Positions 1 to 6,798 of a DNA stretch of 11,012 nucleotides are shown one piece after another; within the stretch, counting starts at the first letter, position 1; each line of letters begins with the position of its first letter. Both the position numbers and the translations under genes were made by a program. Under the pieces are notes generated by a model. The model was not told where the DNA came from. It was given only the letters and a program-made list of their open reading frames with translations, and made no database searches. Origin of the DNA: an uncultured Eubacteriales bacterium (GTDB lineage Bacteria; Bacillota; Clostridia; Oscillospirales; Oscillospiraceae); the NCBI GenBank assembly GCA_900544765.1, contig UQWI01000022.1:1-11012 (forward strand), in the 5' to 3' direction.

Positions 1-51
1 CCCCGCCCGGGCGTGCTCCGGGCCGCCTTCGACTATGTTTTTCTCTTCCAT
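1..51 (-). CDS. 5' end of a further phage head-operon gene (partial, runs off window)
   Basis: ATG at 51 opens a frame of 17 codons (MEEKNIVEGGPEHARAG) still open at the window edge. A good ribosome binding site, GGAGAAAGGA, lies just upstream. It follows the portal gene on the same strand after a 90-base gap. In tailed-phage gene order the gene after the portal is usually a minor head protein, a head protease or a scaffold. The acidic, unstructured start would suit a scaffold, but 17 residues cannot decide this. Confidence 0.55.
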   Translation of the reverse strand, partial: MEEKNIVEGGPEHARAG

Positions 52-140
52 GAGCTGTCCTTTCTCCGGCCGGTCTGCCGGTTATGTCCCAAAATCATTC
101 TCAACGTCCGCCTGGAACCGTATTTCACGTCCTGCCTCAT

Positions 141-1730
141 TCACTGCGACGTGAGCGTTTGCCGCGCCTTCACAGCTTTTATCAGGCCCTGCCTGTCGGT
201 TATGTACTCATCCGGGATTCGCTCCAGATATTCCTCGAGGCTTATCTGACCGGCGGCGAGCAGGTTGTCCAGCGTCTGCGCGCTGGCTATCTCGCTCCAG
301 TAGGCGCTTGCGCCCACGTCAAGCTTGAGCAGCATGGGTATGTCCCGCAGCTGTGCAAAGTCGTATGGCACCACCAGCGTACCGCCCGCGCTCAGCGGCA
401 GCGCGTCCCCGGCGAAGGCAAGCAGCTCTTCGGGCACCTCCTCGGCGGGGTCGACCTCAACCATGCGCACTCCGTAGTATCCCGCCATAAAGTCCAGGTA
501 AATTGCGCCCAGCTCTTCGATACTCTGATACAGGCTCTGCCTTGTGAGCTCGTTCGGCGTGGCCGCCGCGCGCTGCAGAGCCACAATGGCGCTGGTGTTG
601 TCCGGCCTTGCTTCGCCCAGCGCCACGCTCGTCGCGCCGAGGTTTGACTGCGTCATATCCTGCGTGAGCTCTATGAACTGCGCAATCTGCGGCGACACCT
701 GCGCCGGGTCGAGGATGCGGGCCACGCCCGTCACGTCCCCGCCGTTGACGCCGATGGCCTTGCCGATGCCGTTGTCCCACTTCGGCACGCGGGTGCGGTC
801 GTAGACCACCTTGGGATAGGCCGTAGTCATGAGTGAAATCATCGTCATGGCGAAAAGCTTGTTGATGTAAATCTGGTTCGGTATCAGGCCCGTGAGCATC
901 GCCTGCCCGTGATAGCTGTCCTGCACATAATCCCAGCACAGCCAGGTGACGGGATAGAGCGTCAAGCCCAGATCCCAGGGCGGGCGCACCATCATGCCGC
1001 GCACGCACTCGCAGGCCCAGACCGTACCGGTGCCGTCGTCCTTCCAGAGCCGTAGGATGACGGTCGTCTTGTCGCCGGTCTCCTTGTAGCTGTCGGCGTA
1101 CTGCTCGTCGGTGTCGGGGCGGATGTCCTCCCACCCTGCGCAGCCGAGCTCCCTTGCGCGCTTTTTGAGCTTTTCCGTCAGCTCCCGCCGCTTGATGAGT
1201 ATGTACGGCTGGCTCTGCACACGCCTGTCGGCGCAGTTGCCGAAGCCCACGCGCGTGTTCGGCACTATCTCCGTCGCTATTGCGCCCCTGCCTCCGCCCG
1301 GCGCAGGCGCCTCGCTGTCCCAGTAGGTGTAGGTAGCCGCGTCGCCGTCCACGGCGGCGTTGCGCATAAACTCCTGAATCAGCGTGGGCAGCTTGTTGTG
1401 CTCGAAGAGCGCGTCAAACTCCGCGTTAACCACGTCCACGGCGCGTATGACCCGCCCGTCGCCAGAGTGCGAATCCACCGGCGAGGCGAGCAGCTTCACC
1501 CTGTCGCTGGTTATGCTCGCCACAGTGAAGAGCGTCACGCGCTTGAGGAAGTTGAAAACCGGCGTAGGCAGGCCGTTGGACTCCACGCCCTCCCACTGCT
1601 TGCCTACGAAGAAGTTCTCGTTCACGCGCACGGTGTCGTCGAGCTGTATGCTCTCGTTGTAGGCGAGCATCCTCTCGTACTCGCGCCACACGCTCTCCGC
1701 CGTGAGCTTGCCGTCCTTCTCAGCTTTCAC
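141..1730 (-). CDS. Phage portal protein (529 aa)
   Basis: The portal is the dodecameric ring at one capsid vertex through which terminase pumps DNA and to which the tail attaches. The protein has an N-terminal segment typical of portals (residues 37-50, NENFFVGKQWEGVE), a long alpha/beta wing region, and near residues 378-395 the motif NTSAIVALQRAAATPNEL followed by a helical stretch ending YLDFMAGYYG, the pattern seen in SPP1/P22-like portals of Firmicutes phages. The length of 529 is normal for the family. The start is GTG at 1730, overlapping by 4 bases (GTGA) the stop of the preceding 84-codon gene, with AGGAGGGG about 11 bases upstream. It lies two genes after terL, the expected place. 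I assigned it from motifs and gene order; the portal call is firm, the subfamily less so. Confidence 0.9.
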   Translation of the reverse strand: MKAEKDGKLTAESVWREYERMLAYNESIQLDDTVRVNENFFVGKQWEGVESNGLPTPVFNFLKRVTLFTVASITSDRVKLLASPVDSHSGDGRVIRAVDVVNAEFDALFEHNKLPTLIQEFMRNAAVDGDAATYTYWDSEAPAPGGGRGAIATEIVPNTRVGFGNCADRRVQSQPYILIKRRELTEKLKKRARELGCAGWEDIRPDTDEQYADSYKETGDKTTVILRLWKDDGTGTVWACECVRGMMVRPPWDLGLTLYPVTWLCWDYVQDSYHGQAMLTGLIPNQIYINKLFAMTMISLMTTAYPKVVYDRTRVPKWDNGIGKAIGVNGGDVTGVARILDPAQVSPQIAQFIELTQDMTQSNLGATSVALGEARPDNTSAIVALQRAAATPNELTRQSLYQSIEELGAIYLDFMAGYYGVRMVEVDPAEEVPEELLAFAGDALPLSAGGTLVVPYDFAQLRDIPMLLKLDVGASAYWSEIASAQTLDNLLAAGQISLEEYLERIPDEYITDRQGLIKAVKARQTLTSQ

Positions 1731-1981
1731 TGCGCCTCACCCCTCCTTCTGAGCATTTCCCTCGTGCCGTAGGCCAGAATATTGGCCACGCCCTGCTCGT
1801 ACCTCTCCTGCTCGGCGTTCCCGCGCCCAGTCTCGGCCGCAGATGACGTCACGGAGCTCAGCGCCCTGACCGAGGCCTCTAGCCTCTCAAGCACGCCCAG
1901 AACCTTCGCGCAGACGCGCACCGTCAGGAAAGCTCCCACGCAGCCTGCCGCCAAGAGGGAAAGGGCAATTATCTCCACCAT
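1727..1981 (-). CDS. Small single-pass membrane protein between terL and portal (84 aa)
   Basis: I do not recognise a family. Residues 2-28 (VEIIALSLLAAGCVGAF and following) form one hydrophobic membrane segment. Residues 30-45 look amphipathic and helical, a Ser/Ala-rich stretch follows, and the tail is charged and Arg-rich (TREMLRRRGEAQ). ATG at 1981 has a perfect AAGGAGGT site 6 bases away. The stop overlaps the portal GTG start (GTGA), so the two are translationally coupled. terL ends 61 bases upstream. Position and coupling argue that it is a real gene of the head operon. A membrane protein here is unusual; it could be a packaging accessory or an accessory ('moron'-like) insertion. No function is proposed. 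Confidence 0.8.
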   Translation of the reverse strand: MVEIIALSLLAAGCVGAFLTVRVCAKVLGVLERLEASVRALSSVTSSAAETGRGNAEQERYEQGVANILAYGTREMLRRRGEAQ

Positions 1982-2042
1982 CTCTGTACCTCCTTAATCT
2001 TCTCCGCCTTTTGTCCGTCTTTGCTGTGCAAAATACGCCGTA

Positions 2043-3416
2043 CTAAAACCTCAGATACCCCGCCGTCGGCTCGCCTCCATGTATGAACTCGTCGTATTCC
2101 AGCCCGGCCTCCGCATCCCGGGTCCGCTCCGTCTCCAGCCCGGCGCTCTCCACGCGGGAGATACAGTAGTACCTCACAGCGTCCACCCTGTGCGTGACCT
2201 CGTGCGGCTCCTTCGCGCAGTCGTTGGGGTCCTGCTCGTCTGCCTGTATGTCTTTGAGGTCATCTATCGTCTGCCTGCAGTTTTCAAAGAACATAAGGCC
2301 CGGACGGCCGTCAGCCCGCTTGGCCAGCATCTCCTTGATGAGCATGTGGCCCTGCACGCGGGAGTTGTCCGCCTTGACTATGGGCACGCCGCAGTCGAGA
2401 AACAGCTCCGCCATAGTGCGGCCGGAGTCCTTCTGCCTCGACCACATGTCCGGCGGCGCGAAGGTGACCTCGATGCGCTCTCCCGGCAGCGTGCGCTCCA
2501 GCATTGCTCTCGCCGCCTCCTGGACAATCAAGCCGCTCTTGGAGTACTCCCGGTACATCCAGCTCCTGCCGGCCTCGTCCACGGCAAACCATGCGCAGGC
2601 GAACATATCCAGGCCGTAGTCGAAGGCCCTGTAGCGCTTCCAGTGCTTCGGTATGCTGAACACCGGCGAAACGTGCAGCGCCTCGCTCAGCTCCGGGAAG
2701 TAGTTCCCGCCGAGCGAGTCCCAGTCGCCGTACCTGTAGGCCCGGCGCAGGCCCTCCGGCATTGACGAGAGCATCCGCAGATAGCCCGGCGAGGACTTCA
2801 GCAGCACCGTGTTGTCCTCCACCGTCGCGGGGATGAACGCATAGTCGTCTGGGTTCTCGTTCTCCTCCGGGTTTTCGCGGTTTTGTATGTACTCCCGGTC
2901 TATGAACAGCCGCTTGACCCACCTGTGACCAACCCCGCCGGGGTTGCAGGTGACGTACATCCGCTTTGGTATGTCGTTCACGCCTCGCAGCAGCCCGCCG
3001 AGGAACTGGAAGGCCCTCCATGTAAACTGCGTGGCCTCGTCGAGGAAAATCCAGTCGTACTCCTGCCCGTTGTACTCCAGCTCGCTGGCCTCGCCCGACC
3101 AGTGCCCGAAGTGGATGACGCTGCCGTTGACGAAATAGATGGTGTGCAGCGAGCCGTTGTAGGCGGCCAGCTCCGGCCTGAGCAGCTTTATCATCGGCTC
3201 GATGTGGTTCGACTGCAGCTCCGGATAGGTCTTGCGCATTATCAGTATCCGGATGCCCGGATAGTTGTACGCGCCGAGCATGGCCTTTGTGCGCACGGCC
3301 CAGGTCTTGCCCCCGCCCTTGGCCCCTCCGTAGCCCGTGTAGAGCTTGCGCGAGGCGAAGAAAAGCTTCTGCTTGGGGTTGGCCTCGCCCGGGTCCCACT
3401 CGTAAACGGCGCTCAC
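2043..3416 (-). CDS. terL: Phage terminase large subunit (457 aa)
   Basis: This is the packaging motor ATPase and headful/cos nuclease, acting with TerS at the portal. The ATPase domain shows Walker A GGAKGGGKT (residues 30-38), Walker B DWIFLDEA (121-128, catalytic Glu127) and the coupling motif TCNPGG (156-161). The RNase-H-like nuclease domain shows three acidic sites in order: FDYG (Asp266), APPDMW (Asp323) and HRVDAVRY (Asp412). All key residues are present, so the enzyme looks intact. The length is normal for the Terminase_6/Terminase_3-type group. The start is GTG at 3416, overlapping the terS stop by 4 bases (GTGA). There is no strong ribosome site of its own, so it probably depends on translation of terS. 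Confidence 0.96.
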   Translation of the reverse strand: MSAVYEWDPGEANPKQKLFFASRKLYTGYGGAKGGGKTWAVRTKAMLGAYNYPGIRILIMRKTYPELQSNHIEPMIKLLRPELAAYNGSLHTIYFVNGSVIHFGHWSGEASELEYNGQEYDWIFLDEATQFTWRAFQFLGGLLRGVNDIPKRMYVTCNPGGVGHRWVKRLFIDREYIQNRENPEENENPDDYAFIPATVEDNTVLLKSSPGYLRMLSSMPEGLRRAYRYGDWDSLGGNYFPELSEALHVSPVFSIPKHWKRYRAFDYGLDMFACAWFAVDEAGRSWMYREYSKSGLIVQEAARAMLERTLPGERIEVTFAPPDMWSRQKDSGRTMAELFLDCGVPIVKADNSRVQGHMLIKEMLAKRADGRPGLMFFENCRQTIDDLKDIQADEQDPNDCAKEPHEVTHRVDAVRYYCISRVESAGLETERTRDAEAGLEYDEFIHGGEPTAGYLRF

Positions 3417-3781
3417 TCGGCCGCCCCGCTTCCCACGCCCTTGAGCTCAATTACCAGCTTCTGCTCCCTGGACGCCTGACTGCCCTTGTCTGCATAACCT
3501 CCGTTCTTCTCCTGCTTGAGCGCGTTCATGCAGCCCGTCGCCTTGCCCCCTTCCGTGACCATCTGGTTCTCCAGCCAGTCCATCCTCGCCAGCTTCGCCC
3601 GCTCGAACTCCCCGGAGTACAGCTTTTCGCCGCGCATCCGCTCGTACTCCTCCTCTCCCAGCTCCAGCGAGAGCAGCATCCCCGCCTCCGTCGGAAACCT
3701 ACCCTGTTTTGTACGCTCGGCAAAGTACGCGTCTATTTTCCCCCTGAGCTCAAGCCGCCTCTGTCTGTTCGTTTTGGACAC
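3413..3781 (-). CDS. terS: Phage terminase small subunit (122 aa)
   Basis: TerS recognises the packaging site on phage DNA and recruits TerL. The 122-residue protein is strongly charged and helical. Residues 1-50 are basic and acidic mixed (SKTNRQRRLELRGKIDAYF, then a stretch containing EEEYERMRGEKLYSGEFERAK), followed by LARMDWLENQMVTEGGKATG, a helical segment like that in Firmicutes TerS proteins. The fold cannot be proved from sequence alone; the call rests mainly on size, charge and its place directly before terL. GTG at 3781 is chosen as start because GGAGGTGA lies 7 bases upstream and a promoter ends about 15 bases before that. First gene of the head operon. Confidence 0.85.
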   Translation of the reverse strand: MSKTNRQRRLELRGKIDAYFAERTKQGRFPTEAGMLLSLELGEEEYERMRGEKLYSGEFERAKLARMDWLENQMVTEGGKATGCMNALKQEKNGGYADKGSQASREQKLVIELKGVGSGAAE

Positions 3782-3801
3782 TTCCTCACCTCCACGCTCG
3801 C

Positions 3802-3830
3802 ATTATACAATGTTTTGGATGATTTGTAAA
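3802..3830 (-). promoter_or_regulatory. Sigma-A type promoter of the phage packaging/head operon
   Basis: On the minus strand, TTTACA (3825-3830) and a perfect TATAAT (3802-3807) are separated by exactly 17 bases. Transcription would start near 3795, giving a very short leader before the terS ribosome site. No obvious operator overlaps it apart from the short dyad CATT-GTAT-AATG covering the -10. A near-consensus vegetative promoter suggests the operon needs only host RNA polymerase, unless a repressor acts on it. Confidence 0.8.
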
Positions 3831-4133
3831 GTATTTTGAGCTAAATTTTTGTATCTATCACAATATTCTGCGCTTTAAACAAATTTATCTCCTGTTTAGA
3901 TATTTTACTGCCCTGATTTTTGTTCGTCTATGCGCTCAAATATCGTGTTTTTGTATTTAATCTGCTCTCTTCCGTCAAATGTCGCCCGATATTTTGTAAT
4001 TATCGTTCTCTTGTGCACTATGCCATGTACTGCCGCCAGGCTGCGGCTCCGAGGCGTTTTTTGGGCGTCTGCCGGCGTTATCCGCTCGTTTCCCACTCTT
4101 TTTTGTACACGTCACACGCCTCAAAACAGTAAA
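3831..4133. other. AT-rich stretch between phage operon and host operon; candidate prophage boundary
   Basis: About 300 bases between the terS promoter and the feo terminator. The part from about 3800 to 4020 is clearly more AT-rich than everything around it, and the part from 4020 to 4133 returns to GC-rich. I see no integrase, repressor, tRNA or attachment-site repeat. The only reading frame is the doubtful 63-codon one at 3905-4096. A change of composition between a phage gene and a host terminator fits an insertion boundary, but the matching second attachment site would lie outside the window. Confidence 0.4.
3905..4096 (-). CDS. Doubtful small ORF, unknown function (63 aa)
   Basis: GTG at 4096 opens 63 codons ending at TAA. 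The product is basic and soluble with no motif I recognise (middle part RTIITKYRATFDGREQIKY). An in-frame TGA lies 6 codons above the GTG, and the ribosome site is weak (AAAGAG). It spans a composition change: the first third is GC-rich like the host, the rest AT-rich and rich in ATA and AAA codons. It could be a small phage gene, the scarred end of a gene cut by insertion, or chance. It would need its own promoter, since a terminator lies just upstream. Confidence 0.3.
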   Translation of the reverse strand: MGNERITPADAQKTPRSRSLAAVHGIVHKRTIITKYRATFDGREQIKYKNTIFERIDEQKSGQ

Positions 4134-4166
4134 AGCCGCCCCGGCGCACAAAGCGCCGGGGCGGCT
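4122..4166 (-). terminator. Intrinsic terminator of the feo operon
   Basis: A perfect 14-bp GC-rich stem (4134-4147 with 4153-4166, loop of 5) is followed on the minus strand by TTTTACTGTTTT. It lies 42 bases beyond the stop of the last feo gene. On the plus strand the hairpin is followed at a distance by an AT-rich stretch (TTTAATTTTTT), so it may work weakly both ways. It isolates the phage operon from feo transcription. Confidence 0.9.
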
Positions 4167-4207
4167 CACAGTTTAATTTTTTCGTGTCGGGCTCTTACAG
4201 CTGCGGG

Positions 4208-4375
4208 TTATTCCTCGCCCTGCTCGCCGGTTTTGAAGCCGTAACGGCCCGTGCGACAGGCTCCGCACTTGGTGCAATCCCTGTTGCAGCCGCGTCTGCG
4301 GGGCCGTTTGAGGTAGCGCACGGCGATATAGGCCCACACCACCATTCCGAGAACTATCAGCACGTCAATCCACAA
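4208..4375 (-). CDS. FeoB-associated Cys-rich membrane protein (55 aa)
   Basis: Small protein found after feoB in many Firmicutes, thought to assist FeoB, possibly by handling ferrous iron at the membrane. An N-terminal membrane segment (residues 2-20, LWIDVLIVLGMVVWAYIAV) is followed by a basic patch (RYLKRPRRRG, positive-inside) and a Cys cluster CNRDCTKCGAC (residues 30-40, four Cys), then a charged tail. This matches the FeoB-associated family layout (single helix, then Cys-rich tail). TTG at 4375 is the only usable start close to the hydrophobic segment, with GGTGA 6 bases upstream; an in-frame stop lies just above. It begins 1 base after the feoB stop, so coupling is likely. A conventional ATG-based gene call would miss it. 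Confidence 0.85.
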   Translation of the reverse strand: MWIDVLIVLGMVVWAYIAVRYLKRPRRRGCNRDCTKCGACRTGRYGFKTGEQGEE

Positions 4376-4376
4376 A

Positions 4377-6428
4377 TCAAATCACCAACTGTCCAATCTG
4401 GTATACGGCGAAGGTCACTATCCAGGCCACGGCCAGCTGGAAGGCCGCGGTGAAGAGCATGTACTTTGTGCTGGACTCGCGTCTGACCGTCGCAAGCGCG
4501 GCTGTACATGGTATGTAGAGCAGGCAGAACACCATCAGGCACAGAGCGTTCAGGCTGCCGAAGCCTATCGAGCTCAACGCGGCGGAGAACTCGCTCATCC
4601 CCTCGGGCGAGGAGGCGTTCACGATGCCGAAGAGCACGGCGCAGCTGGACACGACTACCTCCTTCGCGGATATGCCCGCTATGAGCGCGACGGCAATCTG
4701 CCAGAAGCCCAGGCCTATCGGCACGAAGAAGGGTACCAGCCAGCGGCCAATCACAGCGCCGAAGCTCTCCGACATGTCCGTGACGTAGCCGTGTACGCCG
4801 AAGTTGAGCAGCAGCCAGATTATCAGGGTAGCAACGAAGATAGTGGTGCCCGCCTTGCCGAGGTAGTCCTTGACCTTTTCCCAGACGTAGATGGCCACAG
4901 TGCGCGAGTCGGGCAGCTTGTACTCCGGCAGCTCTATCATGAGGTAGTTTACGCTCTTCTTCCTGTCTATGAGGTGGATTATGGCCGAAACCACTATCGC
5001 AACGACGATGCCGATGAGGTACATCGAGTACGCCACAATCATCGCATTGTCGCCGAAGAACATCTCCGCGAAGAGTATGTAGATGGTCAGCCTGGCGTTG
5101 CAGCTCATAAAGGGCGTGACCAGCATGACCTTGTAGCGGTCGCGCTTGTTTTCTAGCGCGCGGGAGGCCATTATGGCGGGCACCGTGCAGCCGAAGCCCA
5201 GCAGCATCGGTATGAAGGCCCTGCCCGAGAGCCCGATGTGGCTCATAACGCCCTCCATGACATAAGCCACGCGGGCCATGTACCCGCTGTCCTCGAGCAG
5301 CGCCAGGCACAGGAAGAGTATCAGTATGTTCGGCAGGAAGGTCACAACCGTGCCGACGCCCGCTATTATGCCGTCAACTACGAGCGAAGTTATGACCCCG
5401 CTGGCTTTCACCGCCTCAAGCCCCGAGGCGACGGCTCCGCTGAGCCAGTCTATGCCCAGCTCGAGCCAGCCCTTGAGCCAGTCTCCCACGGTGAAGGTGA
5501 GCATAAAGATGACCGCCATAATGCACAGGAACACCGGTATGCCCCAGATTTTGCTGGTGAGCACGGCGTCCGCCTTCTCGGTCAGCACGTCCTGGCGCTG
5601 CTTGTGCAGCAGCACCTCGCTTATCACCTCGCCGATAAAGTCGTACTTCTGGTTGATTATGTCCGACTCGTAACTCCTGTCGAGCACATCCGGCAGGTTC
5701 ACCGGGTACTTGGAGCAGACCTCCTTGTCGCTTTCGAGCAGCTTCAGCGCATGCCAGCGGTAATTCGTCAAATCCGGATACCTTCGCTTGAGCTCAGGCA
5801 CTATCAGGTCTATCTTGTCCTCTATCGCGTCGGAGTAAACCATCGTGTACTCGCTGTGATGGTCGTGCTTATGATAGCTGACCTCGCTGTGCTCGTGTAT
5901 CAGCGTGTCGGGATGTGTCTGGCCCCTGTGGTGTATCGCCGCATGCATCAGCGCATCCAGGCCGCGCCGCTTGCGCGCGGACACCGGCACTATTGGTATG
6001 CCCAGCATCTCCGGGAAGCGGTGCATATCTATCTCCATGCCGCGCTTCTCCACGATGTCCATCATGTTCAGCGCCATGACTACCGGCTTACCCAGCTCCA
6101 GCAGCTGCAAGGTGAGATAGAGGCTGCGCTCGAGCGCGCTCGCGTCCACGACGTTTATTATGACGTCCACATCGCCGCTGAGGATGAAGTTGCGGGAAAC
6201 CGTCTCCTCCATTGTGTAGCTCGTCAGCGAGTAGGTGCCCGGCAAATCCACGAGGTGGATGTCCACGCCCTGGAAGCTCATATGCCCCTCTACCTTCTCG
6301 ACCGTGACGCCCGGCCAGTTGGCCACCTTCAGGTTCGCGCCCGTGTAGGCGTTGAAGAGCGTCGTCTTGCCGCAGTTCGGGTTGCCGATGAAACCTATAG
6401 TCATCGTGCCCGCAGCCTCATTGGCCAT
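4377..6428 (-). CDS. feoB: Ferrous iron transport protein B (683 aa)
   Basis: FeoB is the membrane permease for Fe2+, with an N-terminal G-domain controlling transport. The G motifs are all present: G1 GNPNCGKT (15-22), G2 Thr42, G3 DLPG (61-64), G4 NMMD (121-124), G5 VSARK (149-153). A helical GDI region follows, then the membrane domain from about residue 294, with Gate motifs around GFGCTVPAI (Cys414) and YIPCTAAL (Cys641) and the conserved SAKEVVVSS (588-596). Residues 165-192 form a His-rich linker (about nine His) between G5 and the GDI part. The C-terminus is short, as usual when a separate Cys-rich protein follows. The start at 6428 overlaps feoA by 11 bases; the internal ATG at residue 9 (MTIGFIG) is an alternative start closer to the family norm. 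Confidence 0.97.
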   Translation of the reverse strand: MANEAAGTMTIGFIGNPNCGKTTLFNAYTGANLKVANWPGVTVEKVEGHMSFQGVDIHLVDLPGTYSLTSYTMEETVSRNFILSGDVDVIINVVDASALERSLYLTLQLLELGKPVVMALNMMDIVEKRGMEIDMHRFPEMLGIPIVPVSARKRRGLDALMHAAIHHRGQTHPDTLIHEHSEVSYHKHDHHSEYTMVYSDAIEDKIDLIVPELKRRYPDLTNYRWHALKLLESDKEVCSKYPVNLPDVLDRSYESDIINQKYDFIGEVISEVLLHKQRQDVLTEKADAVLTSKIWGIPVFLCIMAVIFMLTFTVGDWLKGWLELGIDWLSGAVASGLEAVKASGVITSLVVDGIIAGVGTVVTFLPNILILFLCLALLEDSGYMARVAYVMEGVMSHIGLSGRAFIPMLLGFGCTVPAIMASRALENKRDRYKVMLVTPFMSCNARLTIYILFAEMFFGDNAMIVAYSMYLIGIVVAIVVSAIIHLIDRKKSVNYLMIELPEYKLPDSRTVAIYVWEKVKDYLGKAGTTIFVATLIIWLLLNFGVHGYVTDMSESFGAVIGRWLVPFFVPIGLGFWQIAVALIAGISAKEVVVSSCAVLFGIVNASSPEGMSEFSAALSSIGFGSLNALCLMVFCLLYIPCTAALATVRRESSTKYMLFTAAFQLAVAWIVTFAVYQIGQLVI

Positions 6429-6654
6429 CGCCCTTCGCCTCCTCCACTTCTATGCTGCGCGTAATGTTGTACCCCAGGGCAAAGCGCGTGCCCCTGAGTT
6501 TTATTATCATTATCCCCTTGCCCTTGCGGTTGAGGACGCTGACCTGCGTCCCGTTCGTCATGCCCAACGCCTCCAGGCGCCGCTCCAGCTCGAAGGGCAG
6601 GTTCAGCTTTTCCACCACGCATGTGTCGCCCGTCCGGACGTCCTTCAAATACAT
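6418..6654 (-). CDS. feoA: Ferrous iron transport protein A (78 aa)
   Basis: FeoA is a small cytosolic SH3-like protein needed for full FeoB activity. The family pattern is clear: an opening LKDVRTGDTCVVEKL, a helix with LERRLEALGMTNGTQVSVL (the conserved 'R-L-xx-LG-M-xx-G' core), then the closing strands GIMIIKLRGTRFALGYNITRS. 78 residues is the normal length. ATG at 6654 has AGGGGGAA 4 bases upstream. First gene of the operon. The last 11 bases overlap the feoB start. Confidence 0.95.
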   Translation of the reverse strand: MYLKDVRTGDTCVVEKLNLPFELERRLEALGMTNGTQVSVLNRKGKGIMIIKLRGTRFALGYNITRSIEVEEAKGDGQ

Positions 6655-6692
6655 TGCGTTCCCCCTGCTTTCATCAGTAAGTCATCTCTAAT

Positions 6693-6721
6693 ATAATATA
6701 AAAATCGGCCGGATTAGTCAA
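6693..6721 (-). promoter_or_regulatory. Promoter of the feo operon
   Basis: TTGACT (6716-6721) and TATTAT (6693-6698) spaced 17 bases on the minus strand, giving a start near 6686 and a leader of about 30 bases to feoA. The -35 lies in the loop and the spacer covers the 3' stem arm and T-tract of the upstream gene's terminator. I see no clear Fur box or DtxR/IdeR-type box over it, so iron control is not shown by the sequence. Confidence 0.7.
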
Positions 6722-6739
6722 TCCACTTCCGGCCGATTT
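6697..6739 (-). terminator. Intrinsic terminator of the ABC-F gene
   Basis: A perfect 12-bp stem (6728-6739 with 6702-6713, core CGGCCGGA) has a 14-base loop and is followed on the minus strand by TTTTTATATT. It lies about 60 bases after the ABC-F stop. A smaller alternative hairpin, GGATT-AGTC-AATCC (6711-6724), lies across the loop. The feo promoter is built into this element. The long loop makes it weaker than the other terminators here. Confidence 0.7.
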
Positions 6740-6743
6740 CGAG

Positions 6744-6767
6744 AATTAAGTTAGTAGAAATTAAGTT
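6744..6767. repeat. Short tandem repeat, AATTAAGTT twice at 15-base spacing
   Basis: AATTAAGTT occurs at 6744-6752 and again at 6759-6767, in an AT-rich patch between the ABC-F stop and the terminator. It begins about 23 bases upstream of the feo -35 box, where an activator or repressor dimer on one DNA face could bind. No known site matches; it may be chance in AT-rich DNA. Confidence 0.35.
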
Positions 6768-6798
6768 TACATAACTCCGTGAGCTTTGTCACCCGCCG

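Noticed and set aside
33..140. 35-codon basic ORF starting right after the portal stop (TGA ATG), minus strand
   Set aside because: It overlaps the better supported start at 51 with its own ribosome site, has no ribosome site beyond the portal end, and shows no motif. It could be read by restarting ribosomes but I cannot support it as a gene.
2311..3450. Long minus-strand frame overlapping terL in another frame
   Set aside because: Arg/Gly/Ala-rich shadow typical of frame-shifted GC-rich coding sequence; terL frame has all catalytic motifs.
3930..4244. Plus-strand frame of 104 codons across the junction
   Set aside because: It passes through the feo terminator and into the antisense of the Cys-rich gene, with no ribosome site or motif.
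5238..6464. Long plus-strand open frame (408 codons) opposite feoB
   Set aside because: Antisense shadow of a strongly biased GC-rich gene; the product is rich in His, Arg, Val and Leu without domain pattern, and feoB on the other strand has every family motif.
6690..6740. The 12-bp inverted repeat upstream of feoA as an iron-regulator operator
   Set aside because: Arms are 14 bases apart, GC-rich and followed by a T-tract, which fits a terminator; no Fur or IdeR consensus is recognisable.
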